In this document: positions 1-7,379 of the stretch, piece after piece | How positions within the stretch are numbered: position 1 is the first letter of the stretch | How the letters are laid out: every line of letters starts with the position of its first letter | From: an uncultured Veillonella sp. | Lineage (GTDB): Bacteria; Bacillota; Negativicutes; Veillonellales; Veillonellaceae | Assembly: GCA_900552715.1 (NCBI GenBank) | Contig: USAV01000032.1 | Span: 1-17,039, forward strand | DNA length: 17,039 bases | Direction of reading: 5' to 3' | Made by a program: the position numbers and the translations under genes | The notes under the pieces: model-generated | What the model was told of the DNA's origin: nothing | The model's database searches: none | What the model saw: only the letters and a program-made list of their open reading frames with translations

Positions 1-303
1 GGTATCAAAGCTGGTATGGGTAAAGCTCAAGAAGAACAACGTAAAGCAGTTGCAGCTGGTTACTGGGATCTTTACAGATACAACCCTCAACTTAAAGAAG
101 AAGGTAAAAATCCATTCTCCTTGGATTCCAAAGAACCAACTGAAAACTTCCAAGACTTCCTTAAAGGTGAAGTTCGTTACGCTTCCTTGGCTAAAGCAGC
201 TCCAGATGTTGCAGAAGAATTGTTCGCTAAAACTGAACAAGACGCTAAAGATCGTCGCTTAAGCTATGTTCGCTTACAAAAAGGTTTCGAAGACGTAAAA
301 TAA
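1..303 (+). CDS. nifJ: Pyruvate:ferredoxin (flavodoxin) oxidoreductase, C-terminal end (partial)
   Basis: The reading frame is open from the first base and ends at TAA 301-303, so only the last 100 residues are present. The enzyme oxidatively decarboxylates pyruvate to acetyl-CoA and CO2 and passes electrons to ferredoxin in the cytoplasm of anaerobes. I recognise the C-terminal tail typical of single-chain PFOR: the block AAGYWDLYRYNPQL, then GKNPFSLDSKEP, then a helical stretch ending in RRLSYVRLQKGFE. The thiamine-diphosphate and iron-sulfur domains would lie upstream, outside the window. Codon choice is strongly biased (GGT, GTT, AAA, GCT/GCA), as expected for a highly expressed metabolic gene. 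A strong terminator follows 27 bases after the stop, so nothing downstream is in its operon. Confidence 0.9.
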   Translation, partial: GIKAGMGKAQEEQRKAVAAGYWDLYRYNPQLKEEGKNPFSLDSKEPTENFQDFLKGEVRYASLAKAAPDVAEELFAKTEQDAKDRRLSYVRLQKGFEDVK

Positions 304-330
304 TTCGTTATTTAACGACTAAGAACTGAT

Positions 331-361
331 AAGAGGCACCCTCTCGAGGGTGCCTCTTTTG
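331..361 (+). terminator. Intrinsic terminator of nifJ
   Basis: A perfect 12-bp stem, AAGAGGCACCCT (331-342) with AGGGTGCCTCTT (347-358), closes a CTCG tetraloop and runs into a T stretch. It sits just after the nifJ stop and is GC-rich for this DNA, so it should be efficient. Confidence 0.93.
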
Positions 362-402
362 TGTATAAATAACAGTTTTACATAGGTAATATACTAGGAA
401 TT

Positions 403-411
403 TGATATAAT
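403..411 (+). promoter_or_regulatory. Possible extended -10 promoter for the methyltransferase gene
   Basis: TGATATAAT (TG-n-TATAAT) lies about 90 bases before the start codon. I see no convincing -35 box 16-18 bases upstream, which is tolerated for extended -10 promoters. The leader would be about 83 nt and includes a tandem octamer CATTGATA x2 at 447-462. Confidence 0.4.
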
Positions 412-500
412 ATTAGATAGTTATGCAGTTATACGTAAGTATATTGCATTGATACATTGATAGATAACAAGGTAAATTTAATCGTAATATAGAGGTGCTT

Positions 501-2117
501 ATGGCTAAGGATAACCAACAGATCACAACAGATGATATGCAACAAACAATATATAAAGAGTTAGGCTATAAATCCTATCCATTTCCATTTACAACACCTG
601 CGTATTTAGAAGCGTATGGTACACTTGTAGGACTTAATACTCCGCCCGCAAAGACAGCTCGTGTTCTTGAATTAGGCGCAACCTATGGTGGAAATATCAT
701 CTCTCAAGCTGTACATAATCCAGAAGCGACCTTTGTTGGTATTGAGCTTTCCCAAGATCAAGTAGAGAAGGGGAATAAAATTATTAGTGATGCTAAGTTG
801 GATAATGTATCTCTAATTCAAGGGGATATTATGAACTTTGATGAGACCTTAGGAACCTTTGATTACATCATCGCTCATGGTTTTTACTCTTGGATTAGCG
901 ATGAGATGAAGGATAAATTGCTTGATATTATATCCAAACACCTGGCTGATAATGGCATTGCCTATGTGTCATATAATACATATCCTGGCTGGCATACGAT
1001 GGAAGAGGTACGTCAGCTCATGCTATTTGCTAATCGTGGTCATGATGAATTAACGCACAAGGAAAAGGTATTGCGCGGTAAAACTGTGGGCAGCTTAGTA
1101 GGCTCTCAAATTCTTAATTATGACAACCTTAAAGAGCGTAATAGTAAATTCTTAGGGGCTTTGCGTTCTGTTATGCAAAAGGATGATTATTATGTAGGTC
1201 ACGACCATTTAGAACCTCATAATGACCCTTGCTATTTTTACCAATTTAACGATCATTTGAAGGTCCACAATCTAGCGTATGTATGTGATGCAGATTTAAC
1301 ATTATCTATGGTTCGTACCTATGATGAAAGTATCGCCGATAAGCTTGAAAAACTAGCGCCTAATAGCCAAGCAGATCAAGAACAATATTTAGACTTTATG
1401 TTGGATACAACATTCCGTAAGTCTATTATTTGTAAAGCAGATGCTGCAAAGAATCTTAACTATGATGTAGCTAATCCTGAAAAGGTGAATACAGTACCTG
1501 TACGTACCATTGTGAATAATTTTGTATTCCAAATACTCTTTGATGAAGAAGCTTTAGAAATGTTTGAAAATAAGCTTGTAAGAGATACATTCCAAGCTCT
1601 TATTAAAGATGGTGGTACGTTTAATATGATTGAAGCTCTCGCCATTCTAAAAGCCGCTCACGATGCTGCTAAGGCATCTGAAGAGGATTTAGAACCAGCG
1701 GTATGCAGCTTATATAAAGCTATTGTTGAACATATGGTACGCGGTGGTATTCGCTTCTACAAAACATTCCCTGATAAACAGGAATATATGGAAGGTTTAT
1801 CCTATGTACCAGCACGTTTTACAAACTTTGTAAAAGCTATTGCTGACGGTGGTAGTGAATATATTTATGGTGCAAACATGTTCAACGATGCCATTGGTGA
1901 TATTTCCGAAGAGGATTTATTGTTCATGGAATTGTTGAATAAACCTAAAGCTAAATCTACATTGATTAAGAAAATTAAGGATTCTCTCTTTAGTGCTGAT
2001 AAGGCCCAAACTGGTAAGCATCAAAATGCTATGGCAGAAGCCTTCTATAATGAATTAACTAAGCGTATGGAGCAATTAGGCTTTATTAGAAGTAAGAAAA
2101 CTGATGGTCTTTCTTAA
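501..2117 (+). CDS. Class I SAM-dependent methyltransferase with methyltransferase regulatory domain (PKMT-like)
   Basis: A 538-residue cytoplasmic methyltransferase. The N-terminal Rossmann domain shows motif I VLELGATYGGN (residues about 55-65), the acidic strand end VGIELS (79-84), QGDIMNF (107-113) and FDYIIAHGFYSWI (120-132). A middle segment (about 185-290, with DDYYVGHDHLE and CYFYQFNDHLK) resembles the methyltransferase regulatory domain of bacterial protein-lysine methyltransferase-like enzymes. The last 240 residues are mostly helical. Known relatives methylate lysines of surface proteins in Rickettsia; the substrate here cannot be read from sequence. I chose ATG 501 because GAGG at 492-495 is spaced 5 bases from it. 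A GTG at 495 is in frame but overlaps that ribosome site. The gene stands alone between two terminators. Confidence 0.85.
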   Translation: MAKDNQQITTDDMQQTIYKELGYKSYPFPFTTPAYLEAYGTLVGLNTPPAKTARVLELGATYGGNIISQAVHNPEATFVGIELSQDQVEKGNKIISDAKLDNVSLIQGDIMNFDETLGTFDYIIAHGFYSWISDEMKDKLLDIISKHLADNGIAYVSYNTYPGWHTMEEVRQLMLFANRGHDELTHKEKVLRGKTVGSLVGSQILNYDNLKERNSKFLGALRSVMQKDDYYVGHDHLEPHNDPCYFYQFNDHLKVHNLAYVCDADLTLSMVRTYDESIADKLEKLAPNSQADQEQYLDFMLDTTFRKSIICKADAAKNLNYDVANPEKVNTVPVRTIVNNFVFQILFDEEALEMFENKLVRDTFQALIKDGGTFNMIEALAILKAAHDAAKASEEDLEPAVCSLYKAIVEHMVRGGIRFYKTFPDKQEYMEGLSYVPARFTNFVKAIADGGSEYIYGANMFNDAIGDISEEDLLFMELLNKPKAKSTLIKKIKDSLFSADKAQTGKHQNAMAEAFYNELTKRMEQLGFIRSKKTDGLS

Positions 2118-2176
2118 TCTATCGCTAGAATTCTAAGAACATATTTTAGGGTTCATATAATTTTCAGAATAAACGT

Positions 2177-2231
2177 AAAACCCATTACACTTATAACATT
2201 TATATGTATTAAGTAGTAATGGGTTTTTATT
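2177..2231 (+). terminator. Intrinsic terminator after the methyltransferase gene
   Basis: A 12-bp perfect stem, AAAACCCATTAC (2177-2188) with GTAATGGGTTTT (2216-2227), is followed by TATTTTAT. The 27-base apical part can extend the hairpin (ACTTA with TAAGT). It lies 59 bases past the stop codon. Confidence 0.8.
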
Positions 2232-2350
2232 TTATATAATTTAATTTAATCTTTTTTAATAATTATTACATTTAGTTATTTAATATTGCTGAATAAGTAT
2301 AGTAAATCGATAAAATTAATGAGAAATAAATGAACCATATATGAAAAGTA

Positions 2351-2359
2351 TGGTATACT
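2351..2359 (+). promoter_or_regulatory. Extended -10 promoter of the WYL regulator gene
   Basis: TGGTATACT (TG-n-TATACT) has only a poor -35 match (TGAACC) 17 bases upstream of the hexamer. The implied transcript would carry a leader of about 100 nt containing the inverted repeats at 2382-2444. Confidence 0.5.
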
Positions 2360-2381
2360 ATGTATGGGTATTTTTGTGAAC

Positions 2382-2405
2382 ATCATCCTGTGTGTTGTGG
2401 ATGAT
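2382..2405 (+). repeat. Inverted repeat / hairpin in the WYL-gene leader
   Basis: ATCATCC (2382-2388) and GGATGAT (2399-2405) are perfect inverted 7-mers around a 10-base loop. They lie just downstream of the predicted start of transcription. No T run follows, so it is not a standard terminator; it could be an operator or a leader structure. Confidence 0.5.
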
Positions 2406-2412
2406 ATTATAT

Positions 2413-2444
2413 ATTGTATTAATTACAATGTTGTTTTTATTGTA
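2413..2444. promoter_or_regulatory. Alternating ATTGTA / TACAAT motifs, possible operator
   Basis: ATTGTA (2413-2418), TACAAT (2424-2429) and ATTGTA (2439-2444) form two overlapping inverted pairs just before the ribosome site. The first pair, with a 5-base centre, looks like a dimeric regulator half-site pair. Autoregulation by the WYL protein encoded next is an inference; simple A/T richness is the competing explanation. Confidence 0.3.
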
Positions 2445-2466
2445 TTATTTGTAAAAGGAGTCTTTT

Positions 2467-3495
2467 ATGGCATCTAAGAAGGCCGTTCTAGTATATATAC
2501 TAGAAATCCTGAAAAGTGAAACGGATGCTAATCATACTTTATCTCAAGAAGAGATTCGCAGTATATTAGCCGAGCGGTACGAGGTATCCGTCGATCGGAA
2601 GACCTTAGGCCGTCATTTAAATGATTTATATGAATCTGGTGATTTTGGTATTCAATGTGAAGAGTCTGCCGTAGGAGCAGATGGCACGATTCGCCGTACT
2701 GATTTTTATATGATTCATACCTTTGAAGATTCAGAATTGAGATTATTAATTGATGGTATTTTGGCTTCTCGCCATATTACCGCATCTCAACGTAAGGATT
2801 TGATTAGTCGTGTTGCTAAATTGGGGAGCTCTCATTTCAAGCCTCATGGTATTGATATTGAAAGTGCTACGGGTTACCTTCATAGAAGTCAGGACTTATT
2901 CCTTAACATTGATCTCATAGAAGAAGCAATACAAAAGGGGAGAAAAATTTCCTTGGCTTATTGCCAACCTGATGTGGATAAACGCTTACATATTAATCTT
3001 GGTCCAGATAATAAGGAGCGGAAGTATGTATTCAATCCATTCCAACTAGTTATGAATCGGGGACATTATTACCTAGTTGGGAACCACGAAAATTATGATG
3101 ACATGTCTACATTACGTGTCGATCGAATTGCACACATTACGGTGTTGAGCGAACGTAGAAAACCTTTACGGGAGATAAAGGGCTATCATCAGCAACGCAC
3201 CTTTAATGTGTCACAATATGTAAAAGAACATATCTACATGTTCGGCGGTGAATCCGTTACCGTAAGCTTTAAGGCAAAGCGCTCCATTGTGAATCAGATC
3301 TTAGATTGGTTCGATGGGAATGTGGAATTCACTAGCGTTACAGCTGATGACGTTGTATGCCGTGTACGTGTTAATCATGATGCCTTCAAGTATTGGGCCC
3401 TTCAATATATGCAAAGTGTGAAAGTACTTTCACCAGCATCCTTAGTAGCAGAAGTAAAAGAAGCTATTAAGGAAGGCCTAGAACAATACTCATAA
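2467..3495 (+). CDS. WYL-domain transcriptional regulator with N-terminal helix-turn-helix
   Basis: A 342-residue DNA-binding regulator. Residues about 5-60 form a winged helix-turn-helix (HTH): a helical start, then SVDRKTLGRHLNDLYESG, which includes a recognition-helix-like segment. Residues about 145-235 are the WYL domain, with YVFNPFQLVMNRGHYYLVG followed by LRVDRIAHI; the WYL-type triad position reads YYL (201-203). A C-terminal WCX-like extension (about 260-337) follows. WYL proteins sense nucleic acid or nucleotide ligands and often respond to DNA damage or phage; the target here is unknown. The ribosome site AAGGAG at 2455-2460 sits 6 bases from ATG 2467. It is monocistronic and convergent with putP. 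Confidence 0.88.
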   Translation: MASKKAVLVYILEILKSETDANHTLSQEEIRSILAERYEVSVDRKTLGRHLNDLYESGDFGIQCEESAVGADGTIRRTDFYMIHTFEDSELRLLIDGILASRHITASQRKDLISRVAKLGSSHFKPHGIDIESATGYLHRSQDLFLNIDLIEEAIQKGRKISLAYCQPDVDKRLHINLGPDNKERKYVFNPFQLVMNRGHYYLVGNHENYDDMSTLRVDRIAHITVLSERRKPLREIKGYHQQRTFNVSQYVKEHIYMFGGESVTVSFKAKRSIVNQILDWFDGNVEFTSVTADDVVCRVRVNHDAFKYWALQYMQSVKVLSPASLVAEVKEAIKEGLEQYS

Positions 3496-3499
3496 TAAA

Positions 3500-3538
3500 A
3501 GAGCTAGTTGATCGGTGAATCAACTAGCTCTATTTTTA
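3500..3538. terminator. Bidirectional terminator between the WYL regulator gene and putP
   Basis: A perfect 13-bp stem, AGAGCTAGTTGAT (3500-3512) with ATCAACTAGCTCT (3519-3531), has a 6-base loop. TATTTTTAT follows on the + strand and TTTTATTATG on the - strand. It therefore can end both the regulator transcript and the opposing putP transcript. Confidence 0.9.
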
Positions 3539-3570
3539 TATATGTAATTTTCAAATGTACGATTTCTAAT

Positions 3571-5058
3571 TTATAGAACGTGCATTTTTTCTGCTTCTCG
3601 GTAATCCTTAAGGACTGGACGAGGCGGTAATTTGCCCATGATACTCACTACGTAGATTGCGATGGAAGAGAAGATGAAGCCTGGCACGATTTCGTAAAGA
3701 CCAAGGAATCCAAATTGTTTCCAAATGAGTACTGTTAAACCACCTACGATGATACCAGCAATACAACCATGACGTGTCATACGTTTCCAGAATAAGGAGA
3801 ACAAGATGGCTGGACCAAAGGCGGCACCAAAGCCTGCCCATGCATAGGCAACCATTGTTAAGATGTAGCTATCAGGATCCATCGCCATATAGATGGCAAT
3901 CAATGCTACGATAAGTACTACGATACGACTTACAAGCACTAGTTCCTTATCACTTGCTTTAGGATGAATGATATTGGCATAGAAGTCATTAGAAATAGCA
4001 GAAGCTGTTACTAATAACTGTGCAGATGCGGTACTCATGATAGCCGCTAATACGGCAGACCAGATGAGACCTGCTACAAATGGTGTAAAGAGGCGTTCTG
4101 TCATGATGAGGAATACAGTTTCCGCATCAGTGCCTACTAATACATCAGGCAACATATATACGTGACCGATGAGGCCTACAGCGATGGCCGCCATAAGGGA
4201 TAAGATAACCCAAACCATGGCGATGTTTGTAGATTTTTTAAGCTCTTTCGCATCGGAGATAGCCATGAATCTTACGAGGATATGAGGTTGACCGAAGTAG
4301 CCAAGACCCCAACCAAGAGAAGAAATTAAGCCGATAGCCCATGTGAACCAGTCGGATGGATCACCAAATAGGCTAAGTCCTTGCGGGAACTCATGTTGAA
4401 TGAGCTGGAATGTTTCAATAGGGCCACCCATAAACATGGCAGCCGTAATTGGTACTGCTAAGATAGCAAAGAACATCAATGCCCCTTGGATACAGTCTGT
4501 CCAAGATACAGCGAGGAAGCCACCGAGGAATGTATAGAATACGACGATGCCTGCTGTAATAAAGAGGGATACTGTGTAATCAAGACCAAAGATGGTATTG
4601 AATAACTTGCCACCTGCTACAAAGCCTGATGATGTATATATCAAGAAGAAAATCAAGATAAATAAGGCGGAAATGACAGCTACCGAATGGGATTGATCGT
4701 GGAAACGATTCTTCAAGTAATCCGGTAAGGTTAAACTGTCGCTAGCTACCTCTGTATGATTACGCAAGCGTCTAGAAACGAATTTCCAGTTCGCCCATGT
4801 ACCCAATGTGAGGCCTACGGCAATCCATACACCAGAAATCCCCGTAGTATACGCAAGACCCGGTACACCCATGAGCATCCAACCACTCATATCTGATGCT
4901 TCCGCACTAAGTGCTGTAATCCATGGTCCTAGTTGTCGGCCACCGAGGATGTAATCACCAATGCTGTTAGATTTCCTGTAATAGTAGACCCCGATATACA
5001 TCATGAGTCCTAGGTATAAGGCAAAGGCGATCATAATCATTAAGTTGTCTTGTGTCAT
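3571..5058 (-). CDS. putP: Sodium/proline symporter PutP (SSS family)
   Basis: A 495-residue inner-membrane Na+-coupled transporter of the usual family length, with about 13 hydrophobic segments starting at residues 6-27. Family signatures are strong: DYILGGRQLGPWITALSAEAS followed by DMSGW (about 35-60), GYFGQPHILVRFMAI (253-267), and STASAQLLVTASAISNDFY (342-360). Asp56 and Ser342/Thr343 match Na+-site residues of E. coli PutP (Asp55, Ser340, Thr341). Proline is the likely substrate because similarity to E. coli PutP is high at these motifs, although pantothenate or other SSS members cannot be wholly excluded. AAGGAGG (5071-5077 on the - strand) precedes the ATG by about 12 bases. It is transcribed alone, divergent from recQ; no proline dehydrogenase gene is adjacent. 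Confidence 0.92.
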   Translation of the reverse strand: MTQDNLMIMIAFALYLGLMMYIGVYYYRKSNSIGDYILGGRQLGPWITALSAEASDMSGWMLMGVPGLAYTTGISGVWIAVGLTLGTWANWKFVSRRLRNHTEVASDSLTLPDYLKNRFHDQSHSVAVISALFILIFFLIYTSSGFVAGGKLFNTIFGLDYTVSLFITAGIVVFYTFLGGFLAVSWTDCIQGALMFFAILAVPITAAMFMGGPIETFQLIQHEFPQGLSLFGDPSDWFTWAIGLISSLGWGLGYFGQPHILVRFMAISDAKELKKSTNIAMVWVILSLMAAIAVGLIGHVYMLPDVLVGTDAETVFLIMTERLFTPFVAGLIWSAVLAAIMSTASAQLLVTASAISNDFYANIIHPKASDKELVLVSRIVVLIVALIAIYMAMDPDSYILTMVAYAWAGFGAAFGPAILFSLFWKRMTRHGCIAGIIVGGLTVLIWKQFGFLGLYEIVPGFIFSSIAIYVVSIMGKLPPRPVLKDYREAEKMHVL

Positions 5059-5116
5059 GCCTATATAAGACCTCCTTAGGTTGTAGTTCTATTCTATAGT
5101 ATTATAAATAATTCCT

Positions 5117-5125
5117 ATTGTACCA
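5117..5125 (-). promoter_or_regulatory. Possible extended -10 promoter of putP
   Basis: On the - strand TGGTACAAT (TG-n-TACAAT) lies about 60 bases before the putP start. There is no good -35 box. A TATAAT also occurs nearer the gene but lacks a -35 or TG element. Confidence 0.35.
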
Positions 5126-5216
5126 TATATTAGCGCTTTAGAGTGTAAAAATTTCGTGATATTACGTAGTTTCTATACAAATTTTGAAGCTTGGCTTTCA
5201 AGATATGCATTAGACG

Positions 5217-5245
5217 TTGGACTGAGAAATCGTATATACTAATAA
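5217..5245 (+). promoter_or_regulatory. Candidate upstream promoter of recQ
   Basis: TTGGAC (5217-5222), a 17-base spacer and TAATAA (5240-5245) make a plausible sigma-70-type promoter. Its transcript would carry the 5288-5322 inverted repeat in the leader. A second candidate nearer the gene is TTGATA (5324-5329), an 18-base spacer and TATGTA (5348-5353). Confidence 0.4.
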
Positions 5246-5287
5246 ACCCAACGGCATATGAAATATGTTAAAATATAAGAATGGAAA

Positions 5288-5322
5288 AACGATATTTCGT
5301 GTTTTGAATACGAAATTTCGTT
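5288..5322. repeat. 13-bp near-perfect inverted repeat upstream of recQ
   Basis: AACGATATTTCGT (5288-5300) and ACGAAATTTCGTT (5310-5322) are inverted with one mismatch and a 9-base centre. The right arm ends one base before the candidate -35 box TTGATA at 5324. ATTTCGT also occurs near 5150. It could be an operator or an RNA hairpin; the regulator is unknown. Confidence 0.55.
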
Positions 5323-5381
5323 ATTGATAGTCGTAATTATGGTCTTGTATGTATATTTCTGGAACATGAAAGGAGGGCCCT

Positions 5382-7265
5382 ATGGAACAACAACAAACCA
5401 CAAAGAACGTTGTGGGAACACAGCGTGATGGGGCGAACCAACAGGCCCAAATGAAGCAACACGCATTGCGTATGTTGGAAACATACTTTGGGTATACCTC
5501 CTTTAGACCGGCTCAAGAGGCGCCCGTTGCATCCTTGTTACGTAACGAAGATGTAATTGGCATCATGCCAACAGGGGCCGGCAAGTCTATCTGTTTCCAG
5601 ATTCCTGCGCTTTGTAAGCCGGGCCTTACTATCGTGTTTTCGCCGCTCATTTCTCTTATGAAAGACCAGGTAGATGGTCTATTAGTGCAGAACATTCCAG
5701 CGGCACTCATTAATAGTACCCTTACCCAAGCGGAGTTTAATAAGACTATGTACGAGGTACGTAGTGGTAAGATTAAGCTCTTATATATTGCACCAGAGCG
5801 ACTAGGTTCTAATTTCTTCTGTAATGTATTGCGAGCATTGCCTATAGCTCAAGTTATCGTTGATGAGGCTCACTGTATTTCTGAGTGGGGACATGACTTT
5901 AGACCGTCCTATCGGCTCATTGGTGAGTGGCTCAACTCGCTACCGAAGAGACCTATCGTAGGGGCTTTCACGGCGACGGCTACGAAATATGTAGAAAATG
6001 ATATTAAGAAACTATTAGGCCTCAACCATGCGAATGTGTACGTAACGGGTTTTGATAGACCTAATTTATCCTTCGCTGTTATCCGTACACCTAAGCGCAT
6101 GGATTATGTAGTCCATTACGTGCGTCAACATGCCAATGAAAATGGTATTATCTACTGTGCGACGCGTAAGGATGTAGATCGAGTGTATGAAAATCTAACA
6201 CGTGCAGGTATTAAGGTGGGCCATTATCATGGAGGTCTCAGCGATGAGGTGCGCCGTGAGATGCAAAACGCTTATGCAGATGATAAACTGCAGGTCATGG
6301 TGGCTACTAATGCTTTTGGTATGGGCATCGACAAGAGTAATGTGCGATATGTGTTGCATTACCAAATGCCGCGCAACATGGAGTCCTACTATCAAGAGGC
6401 GGGCCGTGCAGGTCGCGATGGAGCACCTGCAGAATGTATCTTGCTCTACAGTGGGCAGGATGTACAGGTTCATAAGTACTTGATTGAACAGTCCATCGAG
6501 ACGCCTGAGCGACAAGAGGTGGAGCTCCGCAAGTTACAGTCTATGATTGATTACTGTTTCTGCAGTAATTGTTTACGTAAATATATGCTTAACTATTTTG
6601 GTGAAAGCACCGTCTGGACCACATGTGACAATTGTAGTTCCTGTAAAGGCTCCGGTGATAAGGTCAATGTTACAAAAGAGGCGAAGGCTATCTTCCGTGC
6701 TATTATGGGCACTGATGAGCGCTATGGTGCCTCTATGATTACCTCTATCGTGCGCGGTGAGCGAACTGACCGTATTATGCGAGCAGGCCACGATGCACTC
6801 CCTGTATTTGGTTTACTAAGTAATGTAGACGAGAAATCTATTAAAGGGCTCATTCAACAATTTGTAGCTTCTGGTTATTTGCGTAGTTCTTCAGGTAAGT
6901 ATCCTGTTCTATCCTTGACGGCTGGCGCTGAGGAGGTCCTCGGTGGGCATAAAGAGGTGGAGGAAATCAGACAACATGTGTCTGTACCATCTCGAACTAG
7001 TCGGTCTACGTCTACTACATTACGAGGAAAATCTAGTTCTGGGTCGGGTGGTTTATTTGAACATTTACGCCAACATCGCAAGCGCTTAGCCGAAAAGGCA
7101 GGGCTTCGACCATATCTTATCTTCCCCGATACAGTGCTTATTGACCTAGCCAATTTACGACCCACTACATTAGGTGAGTTTGGCAATGTTAAGGGTGTAG
7201 GGGAAGCAAAATTGAAAAAATATGGCCTCAGTTTTTTACAGGCCATTGCAGAATATAAGGGATAA
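5382..7265 (+). CDS. recQ: ATP-dependent DNA helicase RecQ
   Basis: A 627-residue 3'-5' DNA helicase acting in recombination and replication-fork repair. It shows motif I MPTGAGKS (62-69), a DEAH box (161-164) followed by CISEWGHDFRPSY, motif III AFTATA (195-200), motif V ATNAFGMGIDKSNVR (308-322) and motif VI QEAGRAGRDG (338-347). The zinc module has cysteines at about 392/394, 397, 415, 418 and 421. A winged-helix region (about 430-530), a Ser/Gly/Arg-rich linker (about 535-555) and a C-terminal HRDC domain (about 553-625, with FPDTVLIDLANLRPTT) follow. About 25 polar, Gln-rich residues precede the first conserved helix. AGGAGG at 5371-5376 is spaced 5 bases from the ATG. I see no clear terminator before thyA. 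Confidence 0.96.
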   Translation: MEQQQTTKNVVGTQRDGANQQAQMKQHALRMLETYFGYTSFRPAQEAPVASLLRNEDVIGIMPTGAGKSICFQIPALCKPGLTIVFSPLISLMKDQVDGLLVQNIPAALINSTLTQAEFNKTMYEVRSGKIKLLYIAPERLGSNFFCNVLRALPIAQVIVDEAHCISEWGHDFRPSYRLIGEWLNSLPKRPIVGAFTATATKYVENDIKKLLGLNHANVYVTGFDRPNLSFAVIRTPKRMDYVVHYVRQHANENGIIYCATRKDVDRVYENLTRAGIKVGHYHGGLSDEVRREMQNAYADDKLQVMVATNAFGMGIDKSNVRYVLHYQMPRNMESYYQEAGRAGRDGAPAECILLYSGQDVQVHKYLIEQSIETPERQEVELRKLQSMIDYCFCSNCLRKYMLNYFGESTVWTTCDNCSSCKGSGDKVNVTKEAKAIFRAIMGTDERYGASMITSIVRGERTDRIMRAGHDALPVFGLLSNVDEKSIKGLIQQFVASGYLRSSSGKYPVLSLTAGAEEVLGGHKEVEEIRQHVSVPSRTSRSTSTTLRGKSSSGSGGLFEHLRQHRKRLAEKAGLRPYLIFPDTVLIDLANLRPTTLGEFGNVKGVGEAKLKKYGLSFLQAIAEYKG

Positions 7266-7282
7266 TAAATTTTACTGTATAT

Positions 7283-7347
7283 ATGGTAGTACTATGTATT
7301 TTTTAGTATGATAGTACTATATATTGTAAGATATAGGTTAGTATGAT
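7283..7347. repeat. Twin palindromic direct repeats upstream of thyA
   Basis: ATGGTAGTACTATGTAT (7283-7299) and ATGATAGTACTATATAT (7308-7324) are direct repeats, 15 of 17 identical, with a 25-base period. Each contains the palindrome TAGTACTA. A second element, TTAGTATGAT, occurs at 7303-7312 and again at 7338-7347, and each copy contains the -10-like TATGAT. The arrangement just upstream of the thyA start suggests a regulator site or a duplicated promoter; neither copy has a convincing -35 box. Confidence 0.5.
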
Positions 7348-7379
7348 TCGATGTATTATACATAGATTTAGGGGGACAT

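Larger units (their letters stand above)
2118..2466. other. Intergenic region: terminator, promoter and leader repeats of the WYL gene
   Basis: This 349-base AT-rich stretch holds the methyltransferase terminator (2177-2231), a featureless A/T-rich part, an extended -10 promoter (2351-2359), a hairpin (2382-2405) and alternating ATTGTA/TACAAT elements (2413-2444) ahead of the WYL regulator. I see no small gene in it. Confidence 0.6.
5059..5381. other. Divergent putP/recQ intergenic control region
   Basis: This 323-base stretch contains a candidate putP promoter on the - strand, two candidate recQ promoters on the + strand, and a 13-bp inverted repeat with related ATTTCGT motifs. No small coding gene is evident. 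Confidence 0.6.

Noticed and set aside
447..462. Tandem octamer CATTGATA x2 in the methyltransferase leader
   Set aside because: It is only two short copies in AT-rich DNA with no symmetry; too weak to call a site.
495..500. GTG at 495 as start of the methyltransferase
   Set aside because: It overlaps the GAGGTG ribosome site that is well spaced for ATG 501.
6875..7246. A 123-codon open frame on the - strand inside recQ
   Set aside because: It is a mirror of the recQ winged-helix/HRDC coding sequence, with no independent start signals.
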